From: Bactericera cockerelli
Taxonomy: Eukaryota; Arthropoda; Insecta; Hemiptera; Triozidae
Reading direction: 5' to 3'
NCBI GenBank assembly: GCA_024516035.1
Contig: CM044961.1
Span: 1,176,020 to 1,240,019 of the forward strand
Length of the DNA stretch: 64,000 nucleotides
Position numbers and translations under genes: made by a program. Below the pieces are notes generated by a model, which saw only the letters and a list, made by a program, of their open reading frames with translations, was not told the DNA's origin and ran no database searches. Positions 20,942 to 32,117 of the stretch are shown here, piece by piece. The number at the start of each line of letters is the position of its first letter. Within the stretch, counting starts at the first letter, position 1.

Positions 20942-21044
20942 GGAGTCGTTTAAGAACAAGAGTATGTTGGTCGTTGAAAAACTCAGTACAGTACAAGTCC
21001 AAAAGACGAGGAGAGAGGAGGAGAAAGAGAATGAGAAAAACAAA
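20942..21044 (+). CDS. Candidate exon (speculative)
   Basis: ATTTCATTTTCAG is a good splice acceptor. The following frame reads ESFKNKSMLVVEKLSTVQV and QKTRREEEKENEKNK to a stop at 21044. No donor is needed if terminal. No upstream exon identified; the purine-rich end may be chance. Function unknown. Confidence 0.15.
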
Positions 21045-21060
21045 TAAAAAGAGGGAACCA

Positions 21061-21245
21061 CCTAACCCTCAGAGTCCTGGATTACCAGACTAGCGCGTGA
21101 ACCACTTGACTACCAGTGCACGTTAAATGCATTAACTTTCAATTGCGCAGAAATTCCTGCTAAACCTGGGATTCGAACTCCCAAACTCTGTACCTTAATC
21201 AGATGAATCAGTGGGGAGCAGGCTGAACCATTTCACCACGGAAAT
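21061..21245 (-). mobile_element. Two tRNA-like SINE heads
   Basis: Minus strand 21061-21125 reads GTAGTCAAGTGGTTCACGCG and GCTAGTCTGGTAATCCAGG, close to the family G head. 21154-21240 has GAGTTCGAATCCC with a separate head. Both lack recognisable bodies. Confidence 0.45.
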
Positions 21246-21289
21246 TTCTGTGTTGTTATAAAGTGCACGTCAAATGATTAGAGGCAAGA

Positions 21290-21650
21290 GTAATAGATAG
21301 GGAAAAAGAGATGGTGGTGAGGAGAAGGAGAGAGAGGATGAGATAGATAGATAGATCGATAGAGAGAGAGAGAGAGAGAAAGAGAGATAAAGAGGGAGAG
21401 GGAGAGAGATAGGGTGAAAAAGGCGAGAAAGAGGAAGAAAAAGAGAGAGAGAGAGAGATAGATCAAAAAAGAAAGAGTGAGAGAGAGAGAGAGAGATAGA
21501 TCAAAAAAGAGAGAGCGAGATAGAGGGAGAGAGAGAAAGGAAGAGAGATATAGATAGAAAAAGAAAGAGAAAAAAAAGAGAAAAAAGGAGACGAAGATAT
21601 CAAAAAAGAGAAAGAAAAAAGTGATAGAAGAGAGAGAGAGAGAGAGATAA
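21290..21650. repeat. (GA)n tract
   Basis: GAGAGA with an imperfect repeat of GATAGATCAAAAAAGA at about 21460 and 21495. Confidence 0.9.
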
Positions 21651-21659
21651 TTTTATGAT

Positions 21660-23620
21660 AATAAGATATGAAGAACATAAAGTAAGAAAACAACAAACAA
21701 GTACTAAGAAGATTAGAAATATTTTGCAGTTACTTAAATTTCATTATAACTTGAATAAATAATAAAATAAAGAAGTTTAGTATAAAAAACACCATTATAA
21801 TATAGATTGAGTCAGATAGCATGAAAATATGTCAAATCGTAAAAAAAAAAATAGAGAAACCGTTTTATTAAAAGCTCAAATTACAAAAATAAAATTTTAT
21901 AATATTTTCAAAAATAAAAGTTAGTGATAAACTAAAATAGCTGAAGGTGCAATTATTTTAATTAATCTCAAATAATCATGGAAGTAAAATTATCTCTTAA
22001 AATGTCTAATATTTTTTTTTTTAAAAGAATTTTGAAAAGCAAAAAAAATAAACAATGGCTTAGGTACTTGAAGAGAGAAAGTAATAATAATAACAACAAC
22101 AACGAAACCACTCGTTTAATGTTTACTGTATGTAAACATTAATAGTTCTTTTTTTAAATAAATATTTAAAAATAATAACAATTATGAAGTACAGACCTAC
22201 TTCTATACAGACCTATTTTAAGCGTTATTTTCTTATGAGCGCCTTTCATTTTAGTAATTATGCAATATGTAACAAGATAATAATCTAGACTTAATAAATC
22301 TTATGGATTGAAATGTTATACAAACTTAAGCAAACCCAAGTAAATACCTTTAATATTCGTTACTCACTATAACACAATCTAATCTGTTATATTAATTTCA
22401 TTTTTTTTAAAAACAAAAGTAAATATTCTCAAAAAATTAAATTGTATTCATTGCAATTTTTTTAATTGCAATTCAAATTCGTATTTCATTATGTCTCCAT
22501 ATCCTATAATTTATTGTTTATTCCCGTCATTTGATGTTTCATTGTTTGTCCAAAGTATCAGGTAATCAGGTTATTGCATAAAAAAATGCAAAGAACTTCT
22601 TTTTGGTAGGAGGTATCCGACGATTTTTGAAAATGAGGTTTTCAAAGTGAATTTTTTTTTAAATTCCACTGCATACTGAAATTTACCGACCAATTCATGT
22701 TCCTTATTATTAATTTTTACTTTATTTCTGTTTATTTTGATTTTATTTTTAATTAATTCTTAGTTTTTAAATTATTTTATTTAAATAATTGACCTATTCA
22801 ATTATTGTTCCAGTGCATGGTTTTACCCTTGTACATAATATTGCGTATATTTATAAAGATATATTTTTATAAATATTTTGCATTTTCTGTAGACATAATT
22901 AATATATTTGGTTGTACATAATTTGTATACCTACTGTAATAAATGCTAATAAAAAATAAGTATAAAAATGTGTACTTATAGAGAGTCAAATGTTTATTCA
23001 AATGTATATAAAAATTTAGTTTTTTTACTGTTTTTGCATGGTTTTGTAGAAGATTTGATGTGAATTTTTTTATGAAATCTTTTATTTTTTCTTAGTTTAA
23101 CCTAGTTTAGAGTACAATATTTTTTTGTACGTAAAACAAAATTATTCCAACCACATATTTCACTCATCTTTAAAATATTTTAATTGTAAATAATGTGTAT
23201 GAATGTACAGTGATCTATAAAAAAATGCATGCCTAAGATTTATGGTTACATATTTCTTCTGATTTGAAAAAGGCGTTTGGTCAGATATTTGAGCCGATAC
23301 TTTCTAATATTAAATATGATTATGATTACATTTCATTTCTAAAGAGCTTGAAATCTGTATTCGTTGAAATCAAAAGACTGGGGATAGTTGCCTTGTAATT
23401 ATTAATTAAACATTTGAAATTTAATGTGTCAAGTTCAACAAATCATAAATTACAGAACGAGTATAATATAAAAATCACTTTAGAGATGTTTCTGTTAGCA
23501 AAATAATATAAAATGATTTTGTGTTGTGGGAAAAGCACTTATTCTATCTCATGTAGGTGGAAAAATCACCGCTGTCGTTAGAGGCGTAAAAAACACCAAA
23601 TTAAATTGTAATTCAGCAGG
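21660..23620. other. Long AT-rich stretch without recognised features
   Basis: About 2 kb of very AT-rich sequence with homopolymers and no supported ORF, SINE head or terminal repeats. Likely old decayed repeat or intergenic DNA. Confidence 0.45.
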
Positions 23621-23627
23621 TTGTTAC

Positions 23628-23628
<1 letters not shown>

Positions 23629-23662
<34 letters not shown>

Positions 23663-23821
23663 TAGCCATGAAACAGGAGCTAGTGGTCTGTGTTGTAGGC
23701 TGCCCAACCCGTATTATGCCAACTCTCTGATGGGCGAGAAGTGACACAATACTTCCCAATTAGGTGCTGGGTCAACACGAGCGCACCGAAAGGTATCCAT
23801 TACAGACAACTGTAAGCAAAT
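23629..23821 (-). mobile_element. SINE family A, 5' truncated
   Basis: A T run of about 31 bases (poly-A tail) then CCATGAAACAGGAGC, CTGATGGGCGAGAAGTGACA, GGTGCTGGGTCAACACGAG and a stop in the GTTTGTAAGG region. The head is missing. Confidence 0.8.
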
Positions 23822-23829
23822 TAAGTAAT

Positions 23830-24955
23830 AATTTACAAATTTACTCTTGTAAAATTAAGAAAAACTGTTTTTTTAGTATGACTAAAGTGTTTTTTTTTTC
23901 TATTGGGTTGAAACCACACGAATAAAACAAATTCAGTTGAACTTCAATAAGCAGGGGACAACCGATCCAAATATTATTAAATTAAAACAAGAGTATGTTA
24001 TAAACCTTGTTGTAAAATACATCTATAAAAAATTGTTGAAAAAAAAAAAAAACAAGAGTGAAGCAAGAAAGCAATGGAAAACTCAGGAGTCGACCGAGAG
24101 AGGTTTTCCCGATACATTAAAAGATGTATCGGTATGAAAAATGGGGCCACCCTCCGATGCTGTCCAAATGAATATTTTTTTTAATTTAGTTTTTAATTTT
24201 TTTTGCTTGTTATTAATTTCAAATAAATAAAATCATATTTTGAATTACATTTTCTGAGCCAAGGCATGGTGAAATCCATTGAATAATATGCAAGATCAAA
24301 TCAAAATTTATGTGTATGATGATGATGTTGTATTTATGGCATCTTCTCAAAAAAAAATATAAATTAAGAGTATTTCCAACTCGAGTAGCTGCAAATTGGA
24401 TTTAAAAACCTAGAAGTGCCATAGAATACCACACAAACACCCTGATTTTTCTCGAGAGTTCAAAATAATGTTTCCGTCTCAACTATCTGTGCCTGATATG
24501 TTTTAAAAAATGATAAAAAAAACTGATATGAATATGTATTCGAAATGTTGAAAAAGAATTATTCATGTCAAAACGTTACCATTTTTTTTAATCCAATTGT
24601 TTTCCCCTGAAATAATAATTCATAAATCTCGGTAACAAATCAAAACATTGAAAAAACATATCAAAACAATATAAAGCTCTTTTTTCTCCAAGTTTTAATA
24701 TTTTCCCGTTGAATTAATACATATCCCGAACATATTATTTTTAAAACTTAGTCAGCATAACTCAGCACGATTTTTTTTTCTAAGGTGAAGCATTTTTTCA
24801 TTTATTTATTTCTATGGAAGAAATTTGATCAGTCTAGATTTTATATCTAGTACATCAACGCAAAACCAATAATCAAGAAAATCAGAAAAATGTTGACACA
24901 AAAAACTAACTAGATACATATTAAATTTCTCTTGAACATTTTTATTGATTTATTG
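23830..24955. other. AT-rich, possible RT relic at 24295-24356
   Basis: Mostly featureless. One short plus frame reads KIYVYDDDVVFMASSQK, reminiscent of the YADD box of a reverse transcriptase with Tyr-Asp-Asp-Asp. Too short to be sure. A 9-bp-arm hairpin (CCGATACAT/ATGTATCGG) is at 24110-24133. Confidence 0.25.
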
Positions 24956-24956
24956 G

Positions 24957-25190
24957 CTGTTGGCTGGGGGACTATAAACAGGGAGTAGACCAGCAGTCTG
25001 GCTGGGGGACTGTACACAGGGAGGAGACTAGCAGTCTGGCTGGGGGACTATACACAGGGAGTGGACCACCATGGCTTGGTTCTGGGGGCCCTTGTCAATT
25101 ATTACCCTCCTTGTAAAGACAGTGGTAGAAGTGCTGAGTCATTAGCCCACTGTCTGGCTACCATCGTTCACGATGACTCCACCCTATGAA
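24957..25190 (+). repeat. Repeat H, copy 2, with triplicated start
   Basis: The opening ~36-bp segment (TGGCTGGGGGACT...CAGGGAG) occurs three times in tandem before the body. The body to ACGATGACTCCACCCTATGA matches copy 1 closely. Confidence 0.7.
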
Positions 25191-25394
25191 TTATCTGTTT
25201 TACTCCACGTCCAGAATAAAATTGGAATGTGGAAACACCTATGAGCGTGTGTGTTGTTATATAAATTGTTCGGAATTAAAATTAGAAATTGTTCGGAATT
25301 GAAACTAGTATTGTTCGGTGTCAGAGGACAGTCGACATAGCTTTGTGCAAGACACTTTGACACCTCTAATTCCCACTCCTCTCCGTCAGAAGAA

Positions 25395-25570
25395 AGGTTC
25401 ATGAGGTAGGTGGGGTGAATAGGGAGGTTATGTGGGGAAGAAGTAGAGGTAGGGAGGTAGGAGGGGTGAAGAGGGAGGAGAGGTGAAGAGGGAGGAGAGG
25501 TGGAGAGGGAGGAGAGGTGGAGAGAGAGGAGAAGTAGGAGGGAATATTGTAAACGGGGCGTGGTGAGAAG
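25395..25570. repeat. G/A-rich minisatellite
   Basis: GAGGGAGGAGAGGTG-type units repeated imperfectly. Confidence 0.75.
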
Positions 25571-25614
25571 GAGAGGGGTGTGTCATCACTTGCGCTACTG
25601 AAAGTGGAGAGGGG

Positions 25615-25810
25615 TGTATTAGTCACATCCACTAAAAAAGAGTATTGGTTATACCCACTCAAAGAGAGTATTAGTTATACCCACTCAAAGAGAGTATTGG
25701 TCACATTCACTGAAAGAGAGTATTGGTCACATCTACTGAAAGAGAGTATTGGTCACATCTACTGAAAGAGAGTATTGGTTATACCCAACAAAAGAGAGTA
25801 TTGTAATATT
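25615..25810 (+). repeat. 26-bp tandem repeat, about 7 copies
   Basis: AGTATT positions 25641, 25667, 25693 and 25719 set the period at 26. Two variants alternate: GGTTATACCCACT and GGTCACATCTACTGA. Confidence 0.9.
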
Positions 25811-27905
25811 GTCTCATATCCAGCTCTCTTTCATCTTCCAAGGGTGTGTGACACCATGTTTTAGAGACTCTCTAGTTTTTCTAAAAATCTTTTTTGTTCT
25901 TTTTTTTCTCTTTAGCTATTTTTTATTGTCCCCCTCGGAACTACAGCGTATTACTTCTAGGGGGTTGCTCGTTTTAGTTTTCTCACTTAAATGTAAATTT
26001 TAGGTATAAATATGCTAAATTGCTAACTCTCCTAATCAATTTCTAGTAAATGGTATATGTTTCGTAATCAGAGCAAAGTTTTTCTAAAGGTCTAAAGGCG
26101 GAGAGGGTTGTATTCTCCGACGAAGGTGAGATGTTGAAAGGGAATGGAGGTGTGTCATATCTATCTGTCTCAAAATTTTCAAGGGTAATGATAACTCCTA
26201 ATAATAATCAGAGGGAAAACCCCCTCCTCAAATAGAGGAAAGATAAAGAGGAAGTGTGTGTGTGTGAATTAATTATCTTCTTCGTCTTTCACTTTGTCTT
26301 TTCCCAAAACTACTTAGGATTGGCATTGTTCGACCTCATGGTTGAAGTTGGTTGCTTGTGACACTATCTCGAACCCTTTGTTGTCCACAGAGGGGGGTGG
26401 AGGGGGGGGGGGGGTTGATGCGTGTGACATATATATCTAGCCCCCCTTTTCCTCAAGTACGGGGGTTTGAGATAAGAGATTGAATGGGGTGTGTGTGTGT
26501 GTGTCATACATAATTATTATCTAGTCCCTTTATTTTTCAAGAAGGGAGGCAAGGGATACAAATCCACACCATCCCCGCCTCCCAACCCAATCTCCCACCA
26601 TATCTTGCCTAGAGTGGCTGACATATTTTAATTATAAATGATGAATGGCCCAAAATGGGGTCGAGAATTTGTTTGATGAGTTTAGAGCTACGAGACCCGA
26701 ATACGTCTATGTAAATCTTGACAGAAACTACGTGCTCCTGGTACCTGAGCTTTTTTTTCTTTCGAGAGAGAAATATTCAAATTTTGCTTTTTGGAAACTG
26801 TCAAAGTAGGACAAAAAGTTGAAATACATATCTTGAAAATAACATTTTTTTCGAAATTATTTAATTTTTTTACTAAAGGATCGTTTATTTATCATTATAG
26901 CATCTAAAACCCATTTTTTAATATGGTAGATATTTTTATTATTAGGTTCAATTTTTTTTCTTCAATTTCAGAGTTGAGTAATACATGCTTGTGTTTGGAA
27001 CTTTGGATACAAAAAAGTATGAAATCACAGTATGAAATCACTCTCTTTAGTTTTTGAAATGAGAGATTAAATATTTTGTCATAAATGTTTTCCCCAGGCC
27101 GAGCCCAGGTACTAGATCACATTCTGAACTTTGAGAAGGGCAACTCTTCTTGACGTAGGTACTTTTTTGAGTATACAAGCGGACCAAGTATAGAACCTGC
27201 AATAGATGTTAAAAAAAAAGACTTCTACGATTCCAAATTTTTTGAGTATTTTAAAACTTTAACGCTATTTTAGTTAGTTTTTACGTTTATGTTTATTTTA
27301 TACGTAAGAACTTATTTTCAATCAAATAGGAAATTGGTGATTGACATTAGTACACCTACCTACCTACTTATCTACTTTATGACCATGGAGTAAAAGTCTA
27401 ATAAAACCATGAATGCATACATAATAAAATTATTATGTGAGTAAGAAACGCACATTTTTTTTATTAGGTATTATTATTATTATTTTTTATTTAAAAAAAA
27501 TTATAACCCATGTTTATTTATCTATACATAATTTTATTATTATTTTTAATTTTTCTCATTAATCATAATACTCTTATAAAAACTATAAAATTTACACTCG
27601 AAATCGATGTCATACCTATTATAATAAAGAAAAACAAATCGTGCGAAAAATACCCCAAACCTTATTTTTAATTCCATTACAGAGTCACAATAGTTGATAA
27701 AATATTTATCCGTTTCCTTTTCAATTTTTGTTTACGTAGAAAGTCTTTCGTTATGTTATGATCGTGTTTTCGAGATATTTTCGCACGCTTTACTGAATAT
27801 CAATGGATAAAAAATAAGACTTGGGAAAACACCAACTTTCAGATTTTCGAAAAAAAAAAAGAAATTTACAACTATGTGAGAGAAAGTTTTTTTACGGATA
27901 ATATT
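25811..27905. other. No gene recognised
   Basis: AT-rich with short G runs near 26390-26415 and a GTGTGTG run near 26494. No ORF of substance, no SINE head. Boundary motifs not found. Confidence 0.4.
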
Positions 27906-27917
27906 ATTTGCATATGC

Positions 27918-28097
27918 CGACTCCGTGGCTCAGTGGTTAAGAGCATTAGTTGCTGACCCGGAGGTTGCGGGTTCGAATCCCGGCCGGAGCGGAAAATTCC
28001 AACCGAGTTTTTCCCTTTTCGGAATGGCATGGATGTGAGGTAGAAGTGCCCTGATGTAATGTGTAAGCGGTTCCGGGGCACAACTACTAAAAAAAAA
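27918..28097 (+). mobile_element. SINE family F with target-site duplication
   Basis: Head with A box TGGCTCAGTGGTTAAGAGC and B box GGTTCGAATCCC; the acceptor-stem ends CTCCG/CGGAG still pair. Short body, then a poly-A run. ATTTGCATATGCC (27907-27919) before and ATTTGCATATACC (28100-28112) after are the probable duplication. A body fragment recurs at 51930. Confidence 0.8.
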
Positions 28098-28447
28098 ACA
28101 TTTGCATATACCAAAGTACCTAGTTTTTAAGGTTGACTATTTAAAACACTTGGGCTTTTTGTTTTACGAAAGCCAAGTGTTTTACTTTCAGCTTATTTAT
28201 TTACCTAATATAAATAGAGTTTCCACACCTTTATTAAGTTTAGGTGAAAAAAAACCAACCAAAAACAATACTTGCTATACCTTGTAGGTAATACAAAGTA
28301 AAAAGAGAATGTAGGTATATTCTTTTAAAGTATTTGTATAAATAGCATGGTGTCTGACTTTCCGACAAGGTGCACATGCACATACAAAGCTTTTTTTACA
28401 TATATAAATTTTAACATATTAACGGGTTTAACACAGTCATGTTTATT

Positions 28448-28684
28448 TTTTGTAAATAATAATAATAATATCGCCTTATTTAAACTGCCAGATTAGGACT
28501 ATTAAGTCCCATTATTCCAGCAGTAAGCCCAAGACGTATTATAATATATTATGTTATTATGTGTGGAAAAATCATAAATGGGAGTATCCTTGTCATGTCC
28601 CGGCTGTGTTTCGAACCCACGACCTCTGGAATCTCTGGATTTACACATTGCCACCTTTACCACTGAGCTACTATTAGGACAGAC
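28448..28684 (-). mobile_element. SINE family C
   Basis: (AAT)n, GGACTATTAAGTCCCATTA, B box GTTTCGAACCC, and head ending near 28684 (minus strand). Carries a small ATTATAATATATTATG expansion. Confidence 0.75.
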
Positions 28685-28689
28685 AAACG

Positions 28690-29210
28690 TGTACCTACGG
28701 TAAAATTATGTATGTATCCACCTCTAAGCACCTATGTATAGTATAATGTAATACGTGTATGATGTATATAATGTTATATACATAAAAATAACACTCAGGC
28801 AGAAATTTTCAGCCTTCTTTAGAATTTCAATGTGCCTTGACACTGAAACTAGCAACAAGGAAAATGCATTTCGCGATAACTTCAACTTTTTCCTTTTTTT
28901 TATCATCTTCGAGTTTTCTCTTTTATTTTTATCTTTGCTATTCTTTTCCTTTTTTTCGATTCCTTCCTCCCTGTTGGAAACCCATTCACACCATTTCACT
29001 TGCAAGCTTTGACCCAGTTTTATGTTTCCGTAAAAAAAATCGTATCTTAGGAAGAACTTGTGCTATTATGATGTTGTTTTGGACTGGCGTATACATTAGC
29101 TTCTGGAGATTATGATCACTTCAGTGTTCCAAAATGAAAAAAAAAACAAAGATAATTTACTGCAATAATGTACCTATACATTGTACGAGTTTGAATTCGC
29201 AAACATTTTT
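28690..29210. other. No gene recognised
   Basis: AT-rich. A ~90-codon minus frame at 28724-29005 is not recognised. Confidence 0.35.
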
Positions 29211-29218
29211 ATTTATCT

Positions 29219-29430
29219 GTCCCGGTAGCTCAGTGGTAAAGGCGGCACTCTCTGAATCCAGAGATTCCAGAGGTCGCGGGTTTGAAACCCAGCTGGGACA
29301 TGACAAGTTATCCCATTTAGGATTTTTACCACATAATTATATGTTTTGTACTAACTGCTGGAATAACGGGACTTAATAGTCCTAATCGGGCACTGTAAAT
29401 TAGGCATTATTATTATTATTATTTTATGCA
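29219..29430 (+). mobile_element. SINE family C (best-preserved head)
   Basis: GTCCCGGTAGCTCAGTGGTA (A box), a class-II-like long variable region, B box GGTTTGAAACCC and matching acceptor end CTGGGAC. Body to GGGCACTGTAAATTA and (ATT)n. Confidence 0.85.
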
Positions 29431-29965
29431 CCAGGACTATGGAGCTTTTGGGTAGTAAAAATGAAATCTATCCTAGGATTTTTTTTGTAAATTCATGATT
29501 TTATTTTACTTTCGAGAAATGTCTAATATTAAAAATCGGAAGTTACTGTGTTTGGTTTTGTAAAAAAAAAATATCTTTTTGCTCCGATTTAATTTTTTTC
29601 TAATTTATGGTTTTATTATTTTTTCTTAAAGTCTCATTTACAATAAGGTCATTGGAGGATTGGTTTACATAGCTAAGTATTAGAGATTAGAACATTCTTG
29701 ATTGCACAGTTCATTTATTCAAAATAGCAAAATATAATTTATTAATACATCTAGCAAAAATAGCAAAGCAATGGTTTAAATTACTTTTATTGCCAAGTTC
29801 TAGAACAGTGGAGCCACTGAGTAGTAATTTTCGTTCACATTTTGAAATATTTTTATGTATAAAAAGGATCGGTTTTATCTATATTTATAAATGCGAATTT
29901 TTAATAAATGAAATCCACACACCAGCATAATAATTACCTTTTTATTTTCTTTCTCACACACAAAA
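29431..29965. other. No gene recognised
   Basis: AT-rich sequence without supported features. Confidence 0.4.
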
Positions 29966-30030
29966 TATTTATCTCTCTCTCTCTCTCTCTCTCTCTCCCC
30001 TCTCTCTCTCTCTCTCTCTGTAGCTCTGTC

Positions 30031-30238
30031 TGTCCCGGTAGCTCAGTGGTAAAGACGGCACTGTGTAAATCCAGGGGTTCCAGAGGTCGCGGGTTCGAAA
30101 CCCAGTGGAGACGTGACATTTTATTCTCCCATTTAGGATTTCACCACATAATAATATGTCTTGGGCTTGATGCTGGAATAATGGTACTCATTAGTCCTAA
30201 TCTGGCAGTAGAAATAATGCGATATTATTATTATTATT
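30031..30238 (+). mobile_element. SINE family C inside a (CT)n array
   Basis: TGTCCCGGTAGCTCAGTGG head, B box GGTTCGAAACCC, (ATT)n tail. CTCTCT runs lie on both sides (29970-30020 and 30243-30320), so the SINE inserted into, or nucleated, the microsatellite. Confidence 0.85.
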
Positions 30239-30483
30239 TTTTTCTCTCTCTCTCTCTCTTTCTCTCTCCCTCCCCCCCCCTCTCTCTCTCTCTCTCTTTC
30301 TCTATCTCTCACTCTTACTCTCTCTCTCAATCCCTATCTCTACGCATTAACTAATTAAAATTCAGCCTGCAGCATAAATTGCTATCATAATTTGCTCTCG
30401 TAACATCCGATCCATTATCTTTTTATGTGAAATAACATCTACAATTCTACATACATACTATAGAAGGGCAGTTGAATTAAATA

Positions 30484-31161
30484 CAGTAGAAATCGGTTAT
30501 AACGAACTTCAAGGGACCGGAGAAAATTGTTCGTTATAGCCGATTGTCACTATAACCGATATTTATTGTCTATAAAGAACAATGTTTGTTATAAGAGATA
30601 ATATGTACATATGTAGGTACATATGTACTTTTATCTATATAGGGTATAAAAGGTACAATATTATTACATACATACATATTATTATTGTAATCGGCACATT
30701 TTTCGCCACCGTCAAATCGGCATATTATAGCAAATTTTTCTTCAATCGTAAAAGATTTTCTAATAGACATTTTTTTAAAAACAAAACTTTTACTAAATAA
30801 AACACAAATGCAATTCACGATTCACGAAACACTAAAATAAAACAAGAAATGAAAAAAAATTATGTAAAAGATTTTCAGGACCTAGTAAAAAGCAATCGAC
30901 AAGTTTGTGCAGGATAAAACATGTTTTCTATTTTATTCTTCATAGAAAAAAAAAAAAAAAAAAAATGTTTGTTATAACCGATAGGAAGTTGGTCTGGGGA
31001 CTTCAAAATTTGTTCGCTATAGCCGATTTGTTCATTATAGCCGATGTTCGTTATAATCGATACATATGTTAATTTTCCATAAGACTCCAAGGGACCAAAG
31101 ATTTTGTTCGTTATAGCCGATTATTCGTTATAACCGGTGTCGTTATAACCGATTTCTACTG
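30484..31161 (-). mobile_element. pogo/Tigger-like DNA transposon, internally deleted
   Basis: Terminal inverted repeats of about 22 bp begin CAGTAGAAATCGGTTATAAC. TA lies on both sides (30482-30483, 31162-31163). Subterminal copies of GTTCGTTATAGCCGATT recur at both ends. The interior keeps a transposase N-terminal relic on the minus strand. At 678 bp it is too short for a full transposase. Confidence 0.8.
30684..30770 (-). pseudogene. Transposase N-terminal relic (CENP-B-type helix-turn-helix)
   Basis: Begins MSIRKSFTIEEKFAI, then CRFDGGEKCADYN. It resembles the start of the CENP-B N-terminal DNA-binding domain of Tigger/pogo transposases (LT.EEK..II..L..GEK). About 29 residues only; the rest of the domain, the DDE core and the dimer region are absent. 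Its strand and position fit the flanking TIRs. Confidence 0.6.
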
Positions 31162-31209
31162 TATTATTAAAGTAATGATCGTCATTCCGAACTTGTAAAG
31201 TATTTTAAT

Positions 31210-31370
31210 ATGTAACCGAACTCAATAGCTGGATCGATGAGGCGGCGGACTTGTAACTTGTAACGGACTTGTAAAAAAATAACCTGGAGGTCGGTGGTTC
31301 AAGTCCCGGTTGCAGCGTTCATGTAGTAATGCGAGTTTGAGTAGTTGTGATATTACGAAAGTGATTGACA
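31210..31370 (+). mobile_element. SINE family D with local duplication
   Basis: Head ATAGCTGGATCGATGAGGCG, then GGACTTGTAAC repeated with an inserted A run before the B box GGTTCAAGTCCC. Body continues to AAGTGATTGACACAAA. Confidence 0.75.
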
Positions 31371-31384
31371 CAAACATTTTAACT

Positions 31385-31512
31385 TAATGTGTGTTGCGAC
31401 CAGTGGCGGAATTAAAGACAAAAACAAGATATTCCGATATTAAAGATACGGAAAAGTCCTATGATACTGCGTTACCCACTAAAATTGTGATGAAATAACA
31501 CAAAGAAACACA
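31385..31512 (+). mobile_element. SINE family E, 3' part
   Basis: GCGACCAGTGGCGGAATTAAA through TACCCACTAAAATTGTGATG and a terminal ATAACACAAAGAAACACATT, matching the ends of the copies at 38665 and 63290 in inverse orientation. Confidence 0.65.
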
Positions 31513-31855
31513 TTTATTTATTTAGTATTATCATATTCTTCCTCTCTTTCTCCATGTTCTCTCCACTTCTCCTTTTTCTCTCTCTCTCTCTCATACACAC
31601 ATCTCCTCTTCTCTTGAAATCTCGTTACATAATCGGAAATGGAATTAAAAGCTCCGTACAAAAGTTAGAACACTCTCACTCGAAAAACTTTCATACATTT
31701 TCCCTTCTGATCCCCACCCTTGTATTTCCTTCCCAGTTTCATTCCCTCCTACCCTGTATTCTATTTCCTTTCCTTGTGCTATTCCCTTCATATTTTTTCC
31801 CTCTCTTAATTTCCTCCCCTCTCTTATAAAGATAAAGAGATAAAAAGCTAGTTAT

Positions 31856-32057
31856 TTGTGATATTTTGTCACAACTTTTAATGGGTAGCATCGACAGAGT
31901 AGCAGAGAACTAATGCATCATTATCTCCAACCTTACCTTACCAAGTGGCACTACAGCCCGATGTGAGCCTTGGCCTCCTCAACAATACACCATATCTCCA
32001 ACCAACCATCCTAATATTCCAATATCGAACTCATAAATCCGCCACTGGTCGTTGCAC
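31856..32057 (-). mobile_element. Degenerate SINE family E
   Basis: TTGTCACAACTTTTAATGGG at the left and AATCCGCCACTGGTCGTTG at the right match the body of family E. It is inverted relative to 31385-31512. Confidence 0.4.
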
Positions 32058-32117
32058 TAATGAAACACCTTACAATCTCCTCAATAAAAATTGAGGTGAT
32101 TGTAAGGTGTTTCATTA
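32058..32117. repeat. 28-bp-arm hairpin
   Basis: Left arm 32058-32085 and right arm 32090-32117 pair with one mismatch around AAAA. The arm starts TAATGAAACACCTTAC. Confidence 0.85.

Noticed and set aside
25399..25765. Short repetitive proteins over the 26-bp repeat
   Set aside because: Periodic translation of a tandem repeat with no coding support.
29219..29302. Functional tRNA gene
   Set aside because: The head folds like a tRNA but is followed by a repeated SINE body and (ATT)n, with several copies in the window. The same holds for the other tRNA-like heads.
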